Assembly: GCA_911728455.2 (NCBI GenBank)
Contig: OU452219.1
Coordinates: 1,059,001 to 1,123,000, forward strand
DNA length: 64,000 bases
Direction of reading: 5' to 3'
Source: Marthasterias glacialis
Taxonomy: Eukaryota > Echinodermata > Asteroidea > Forcipulatida > Asteriidae
Shown: in pieces, positions 59,801 to 64,000 of the stretch
How the letters are laid out: each line of letters starts with the position of its first letter
Position numbering within the stretch: position 1 is the stretch's first letter
Translations under genes and position numbers: made by a program
The notes under the pieces: model-generated
What the model was told of the DNA's origin: nothing
The model's database searches: none
What the model saw: only the letters and a program-made list of their open reading frames with translations

Positions 59801-61459
59801 GGAATCGAACCCTGAACAGTCCAAGACCAAGACCAAGACCGGGCCATATTTCATAGAGCTGCTTAAGCACAAAAAGTAGCTAAGCACATCAAAATCATGC
59901 TTACCAGAATAAAGTTACCAACCAATATACCATGTAACATGCACCATTTTGGACTGGTATCCTGCTAATTTTTGCCACACAAAACTGTTCAGCAAAATCG
60001 CTTGCAGCTCTATGAAACTGGGCCCTGGACATCAGGGTTATGAAACGATAATAGATTTCGAGACGGAGACCAGCCTTGGTACTTACAACATTGATTTTAT
60101 ACTCCTTGGTGAATAAAACTACAACTGCTATTTCAGTGCCCTTAATCACCTTCCTGTATGTCACCTTGCAGGCCGGTCAAGTACAACGCAGGATAAATCC
60201 ACCCCCTGCTCGAAGATTGGGTCCCATCATACCGATAAAGATCCGTAAGCAGAATGGCCAGGAAGAGGAGGAAAGCATGGATTTGGAAAAAACCACCACG
60301 GAAAGCATGGATTTGGAAAAAAACACCACATCATCTGTGGCTGAAGAACAGGAGCAGTCAAAGAAGACACCCGAGGAATGCAGGGAGAAAGATGAGGACG
60401 GAAGGAGTAGTGCAGAGACGGATGAGAGGGTGAAGTGGATGCAACCCTCTGGCAGAATCCCTCAGGGTACAAGTGATGAAGAGGAGGGAAGGAGTTCTTT
60501 AGAGACGACAAAGACGAAGGAGCAACCAAGAAAGATGCCTCCTCTAAGGAGCAGTGAAGATGATGAAGGGATGAGTTCTTCAAAGACAGCTAGACCAGTG
60601 AGGATGGAGAGAGAGATGGAGGAGAAAGAAGACGAAGAAGATGTAGCTGATTGGATGCCACCTGTTGGTAAGCATCTTATGGGTGGGCCGTGAACCTTTT
60701 CAGGCTTGTCTCACAAAATGTAAAGAGCTGTCCGTTGATACAAAACAGTAGAATGCAAGGATAACCTAAATATATCTATAAGAGATAATGTGTTCATTTC
60801 CTAAACGGTCACTTTGTAAGACGGCGTCATCAAGTGACTTCAGTTTCATTTTGTGTGAGAAAGGCCTCTAAAAAACAGTCTACTAAATATTGTTGACTGA
60901 CTGACCTGGGTGTGAGATTGCCTGCTGATATATCACCCTCTATTGCCTCACCTAATTTCAAAGATCTGGGGACAAAATTTAGCCTCCAGAAAAAACATTC
61001 AATTGTATATTTTCATGAATTGAAATATGGAATGTTCCATTCAATGAGGCGAAGCCGAGGTGAATGGAACTTTCGATCTTTTCACAAATGAAAATATTCG
61101 CACCATTGCACGAATGCAAAACATTTATTATCTGTTTTATATAACATCCAAGTAGATCTTTGTCATTTTGAGGAAAATTTATCAACAAAATTTACAATTT
61201 TGCGTTCTGGCATCCACTATGAGGGCGTTGTGTTACGCTGTGTCCAACGCGTGTATGCGCGTGGTGTGGACTAGCGTGACGGGTGACGTACAATCCTCCA
61301 ATCAAATGACAAAGAACTACTTGGGTGTTATGTGATAACTGTTAACTGTTTGTGTTTGTTTTGATTATATTTCCACTGATTTGATTTTTGGTGCCAAATC
61401 TTGTTTAAGGTCAAACTGGTGATGGAAAGACTCATCTTAATGCGAAGTTTGGCTATTGA
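47820..61459 (+). CDS. SLC4A1AP: Kanadaptin (SLC4A1-adaptor protein), 12 exons, complete CDS
   Basis: Exons: 47820-48848, 49619-49787, 53660-53785, 54431-54500, 54821-54963, 55682-55842, 56291-56360, 56623-56809, 57108-57201, 59044-59244, 60172-60667, 61410-61459. Junctions are GT-AG, phases match, total 931 residues. The acidic, Pro-rich N terminus is followed by an FHA domain at about 240-345 ([33 protein letters not shown]), which typically binds phosphothreonine. Then come the [20 protein letters not shown] helix, the SWGM-EDDAEE acidic join, [13 protein letters not shown], a dsRNA-binding-like segment ([20 protein letters not shown]), [20 protein letters not shown], and the C-terminal [16 protein letters not shown]. 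Kanadaptin is a mainly nuclear protein, first named for binding the kidney anion exchanger and since found with spliceosomal material. Human kanadaptin is about 800 residues; the extra length is acidic linker. ATG 47820 is followed by a stronger-context ATG at 47832. Confidence 0.95.
48849..49618 (+). other. Kanadaptin intron 1
   Basis: Ordinary AT-rich intron, no recognised element. It ends at a CACCCACAG acceptor. Confidence 0.7.
49773..52795 (+). repeat. 25-bp minisatellite, about 120 copies, made of a splice junction
   Basis: The unit is CAGCTGGGGAATGG + GTGGGTACACT. The first 14 bases of the first unit are the last bases of kanadaptin exon 2, and the rest is the start of intron 2. Variants are GTGGGC, GTTGGG and GAGGGT at the donor position, and one CTCTCT expansion near 49898. 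One unit near 52531 lacks a base. The array ends in GGGGAATATTCTAAAG. The 25-bp unit has no stop in any frame, so three overlapping 1,000-codon frames exist on the plus strand; none is needed for the conserved protein. Confidence 0.95.
52796..53659 (+). other. Rest of kanadaptin intron 2
   Basis: Unique AT-rich sequence, then a truncated MITE (53411-53560), ending at the acceptor CTTAAAG before exon 3. Confidence 0.6.
53411..53560. repeat. Truncated MITE (left end missing)
   Basis: It matches 57724-57900 from CCATTCAAACCAATGTAACC through CCAAGATGGTGGCAGCATGA but lacks the left terminal inverted repeat. Confidence 0.75.
55869..56042 (+). repeat. Dispersed repeat shared with 10.3 kb
   Basis: It holds the same ordered blocks GACTTCCAAAATGGCACAAC and GATGATGACGTCAGGTGAAT as at 10307-10463. 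Intron 6 of kanadaptin. Confidence 0.7.
57724..57900. repeat. MITE, 177 bp, with about 28-bp TIRs
   Basis: The left TAGACCTTTATCATGGTGCG (continuing GCCATCTT) is the near-complement of the right AAGATGGTGGCAGCATGATA (continuing GAGGTCTA). Intron 9 of kanadaptin. Confidence 0.85.
58144..58321. repeat. Fold-back element with GGCCTCGATCTTAA ends
   Basis: CAGGCCTCGATCTTAAG at the left pairs with TTAAGATCAAGGCCTG at the right. Inside are tandem GGCATGCTGGCCAA motifs. Intron 9 of kanadaptin. Confidence 0.75.
59290..59398. repeat. Short MITE, GTGGATTTCACAAA ends
   Basis: GTGGATTTCACAAA and its complement TTTGTGAAATCCACCAC bound about 109 bp. Inner GTCCTAACTTAT and ATAAGTTAGGAC also pair. Intron 10 of kanadaptin. 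Confidence 0.8.
59669..59812. repeat. Short MITE, GGGCTCG family
   Basis: GGGCTCGATTTCTCAAAGC pairs with GCTCTTTGTGGAATCGAACC. Related to 38870-38994. It shares the CTTAAGATGAGTTG core. Confidence 0.75.
59841..60025. repeat. GGGCCCAATTTCATAG-family fold-back element
   Basis: GGGCCATATTTCATAGAGCT and AGCTCTATGAAACTGGGCCC bound the element. It lies about 30 bp after the previous MITE and about 145 bp before kanadaptin exon 11. Confidence 0.8.
61009..61150. repeat. Fold-back block with GTTCCATTCA hairpin
   Basis: GTTCCATTCAATGAGGCGAA runs into GCCGAGGTGAATGGAAC, a clear hairpin at 61033-61069. Flanking ATTTTCATGAATTG and complement-like sequence widen it. It resembles 4976-5117 in layout. Confidence 0.5.
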
Positions 61460-62080
61460 GAGTGTAGTCCGGCACTAGACACAACTGATTGGAACTATTG
61501 TTGGAACTCTGTCAAGCAAAGCAGAAGAGCCGCAGAAAAAGAGAAACTGTTGAATGCAAAACAACTACTAGTTGGGCACCAGACTAAGGACTGAACTAGT
61601 GGGGCGCCGGACTAAGGACTGAACTACAAGTGGGGCACCTTTTTGAAACCATGGCTTTGGCTTGGGCTTGTGCTCCGGCTTAGGCTCCGTCTGCCTGTTT
61701 GAATCCCCGTAAGGAAAGCAAACGTTTTCTAAATAACTGAACTGAACTGAACTGAACGTGAACTGAACTACCAGTGGGGCACCAGACTAATTAGGACTGA
61801 ATCTTACAATATTAATTTTGGATCAAAGGAGAAGTTGACTACATTTATTGAGAATTTTGTAAAATGAGCAGCACCAAGATGGCTGGGAGACCAAAGACTT
61901 CTGTAGTTGTCTTTACTTGAATCAGATGAGGAAATTTGGATCTGAGAACATGAAGTTTGATTTTGGGGACATCTTGAGTGATGATGCACTTGGTTTTATG
62001 GCCGCATAAAATGCTTGGAAGATTGACTTGATTCTACTCTCCTGTATTTTTTAATGCGTGTATATTGTGATTGTTTTTTT
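61460..62080 (+). other. Probable kanadaptin 3' UTR with degenerate repeats
   Basis: After the TGA at 61457-61459 come four degenerate copies of GTGGGGCACC...GGACTAAGGACTGAACTA (about 61565-61800). No canonical AATAAA was seen near. Confidence 0.45.
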
Positions 62081-62430
62081 TTGCATCGGAATTCCCTTGT
62101 AATCTGTAAATTTATTTTTGACACATTTATACTTGACTTAAATGATTGACATAATGAGTAGCACAATCAATATGGCAATGTGATGTAGATTTTCATTTGC
62201 ATCGGAATTCCCTTGTAATCTGTAAATTTATTTGTGACACATTTATACTTGACTTAAATGATTGACATAATGAGTAGCACAATCAATATGGCAATGTGAT
62301 GTAGATTTTCATTTGCATCGGAATTCCCTTGTAATCTGTAAATTTATTTGTGACACATTTACACTTGACTTAAATGATTGACATAATGAGTAACACAATC
62401 AATATGGCAATGTGATGTAGATTTTCATTA
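62081..62430 (+). repeat. Tandem repeat, about 116 bp x 3, nearly identical
   Basis: Units start TTGCATCGGAATTCCCTTGT and end GCAATGTGATGTAGATTTTC. There are only a handful of differences among the three, so the expansion is recent. Confidence 0.9.
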
Positions 62431-62550
62431 TTTCAAGCTGTGTTTTTGTCAACCATTGCACACATATTAGCCTCAAGAGGCTGCAGCCTCCGTCCTTGTT
62501 GCATGTAGCCAAGAAAAGATCACTGCCAAAGTCATGCCCTGACTTGTCAT

Positions 62551-62807
62551 TAGACTGATCCATTAAGCCCTGCCCCCTTATGCGTTGACCAATCACAGCC
62601 TTGGCTACGCCACCGAAAGTCTGAAACATGATAAAATACTATTTGAAAATGTAAACGTGTGTGTGGGTACTGATAGCACGCGCGTTCATGTCGTGCAGTG
62701 TGGCATTGAAGAGACGCACATTGTGCTGCCCACGTGTACAGTGGTGATGTAGCCAATGCTATGATTGGTCAATATGTTTAGGGGGCGGGGCTCAATGGGT
62801 CAGTCTA
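62551..62807. repeat. Inverted-repeat element with about 60-bp TIRs
   Basis: TAGACTGATCCATTAAGCCC at the left pairs with GGGCTCAATGGGTCAGTCTA at the right. Pairing continues through the CCCCCTTA and TTGACCAATCA blocks to GGCTAC. No coding capacity. Confidence 0.85.
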
Positions 62808-63540
62808 TTACCCATGTTCATGTTTCTATGTATCATTTCTTAAATATAACAGATTCATACTTTTCAGACTTTTTCACTTGAAAGAGTGTCATAACAAATT
62901 ACTCATGCCTAGACTGCCTAAACAAAATTTGTTTAGATGTCAATTACGCCAAAAGCATGTACGCGAAAAACTACCGTACCTCGATTTCAGGAAAACTGTT
63001 TCTTAGTCATTACACAAGGGGCATCTTTGTGAAGTACGTTATTTTGGGAAAGACCAAGACTTCTGGGATTTCTTCTACATTCTCATCCATTTTAAATGTT
63101 GAATGAGTCAGTGGAAAGAAGAAACGAAACACAAGCCAATATAGATCATCTATAAAAAGAACCCTTATCGGAATCTGACTGCATTTCACATGTTCAGTTG
63201 TTTGGGAGGTTGCCTGAAAAAAAAACCTCAACTCCCGCCTAAGGGTTGAATGACACACCCGCTAAAGTTGGTTATATCAATAATATTTTAGTATTGAACG
63301 ACTACTGTTAACTCTATTGCTGCTCAAATACAGAGTTTGATATTTGACTCATGCAAATAAGTGAAAGTGAACATGAGGAACAGGCGCACGATTTCTCAGC
63401 ATTTTTCCTGATTTCATCATTTTCTCAAAACCACTTTGAGCCTTCAAATTTTCTTGAAAGAAGTAAAGCATTCACTAAAGGGAGAAAGAAAAAGTCCACA
63501 TTGTGTCCAAACCTGTAGTTTTTGTCTTTGTGGTGATGCG
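62808..63540. other. Intergenic DNA
   Basis: No recognised gene or repeat. Confidence 0.45.
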
Positions 63541-63656
63541 CAGAGTCTGTAAACCTCCTGAATTGTAACATCTGAGAGGCTAGACCCAAAACCTCCCCCT
63601 TAATCCTAGATCCAGAACCTCTCAGATGTTACAATTCAGGAGGTTTATAGACTCTG
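63541..63656. repeat. Fold-back element, 116 bp, about 40-bp arms
   Basis: CAGAGTCTGTAAACCTCCTG continues AATTGTAACATCTGAGAGG. It is matched on the other side by its complement with two or three differences. Confidence 0.9.
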
Positions 63657-64000
63657 GTTGTGGCGCACTGAATCCACAAGGCTCTTAATAAATCAATTGT
63701 TCATGGGCACATTTCATAACGGGGTTCACCTTATTAAGTTAGACTTTGATGGAAACAAAGTTGTTGTTACTTTGCAGATACAAATTGCCCAGAAGTCTTG
63801 TATTTTTATGTAATTGGTTCAGAAAATAGATAATGAATTTGTTTACGTAAATGCAAACCCCACGGGGATATAAGGTAAAGTTTTGTTTGCAAGTAAATAC
63901 AGGTATTGTACATAATAACCCTTTATATGTACATGTATATCAAGTCCATCAGCCTTGCTCACTCTGTCAGGTATTCAGTGGCATCAAATGTTCAAAGGAT

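Noticed and set aside
1..64000. CRISPR arrays, bacterial operons, prophage or integron features
   Set aside because: None seen. Repeats here are eukaryotic SINEs, MITEs and minisatellites without spacer structure, and genes are split by GT-AG introns.

Overview
The window looks like nuclear DNA of an animal, most probably a marine deuterostome invertebrate such as an echinoderm. It is AT-rich, has GT-AG introns with conserved phases, and is full of tRNA-derived SINEs and short fold-back elements (MITEs). There are no operons, Shine-Dalgarno sites or CRISPR arrays. The echinoderm assignment is inference from gene and repeat character; species cannot be named from sequence alone.

Layout. (1) About 2.3-15.0 kb, plus strand: the 3' eleven exons of a gene whose 621 visible residues contain two START-type lipid-binding folds in tandem, joined by a Ser/Gly-rich linker. 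Its introns carry SINEs, fold-backs, tandem repeats and a dead LINE 3' end. (2) About 15-21 kb: 3' flank with minisatellites, tRNA-like SINEs and MITEs. (3) About 21.2-24.5 kb (plus strand) and 29.5-47.0 kb (minus strand): a dispersed array of eight U5 spliceosomal snRNA genes. Each has the U5 stem-loop I, Sm site and 3' hairpin, and each has a 26-bp promoter block exactly 39 bp upstream of the RNA start. Units also carry a tRNA-like relic, and two neighbouring units share a MITE inserted at the same site and a near-perfect 90-bp palindrome. (4) Between the two U5 clusters: a GC-rich 172-codon minus-strand reading frame (25.3-25.8 kb), weak candidate exons of an unrecognised plus-strand gene (32.7 and 35.1-36.4 kb), and a 1.1-kb duplication with 120-bp tandem repeats. 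(5) 47.8-61.5 kb, plus strand: the complete coding region of kanadaptin (SLC4A1AP), 12 exons and 931 codons, beginning next to a remnant U5 unit. Its second intron opens with a roughly 120-copy, 25-bp minisatellite whose unit is the exon 2/intron 2 junction itself. (6) 61.5-64 kb: tandem repeats and two strong fold-back elements.

Functional theme. Two items concern splicing machinery or signals: the U5 snRNA array, and the amplification of a 5' splice site in kanadaptin. They lie side by side but nothing in the sequence shows a mechanistic link. The best candidates for undescribed biology are the U5 array organisation, the splice-donor minisatellite and the tandem START protein.
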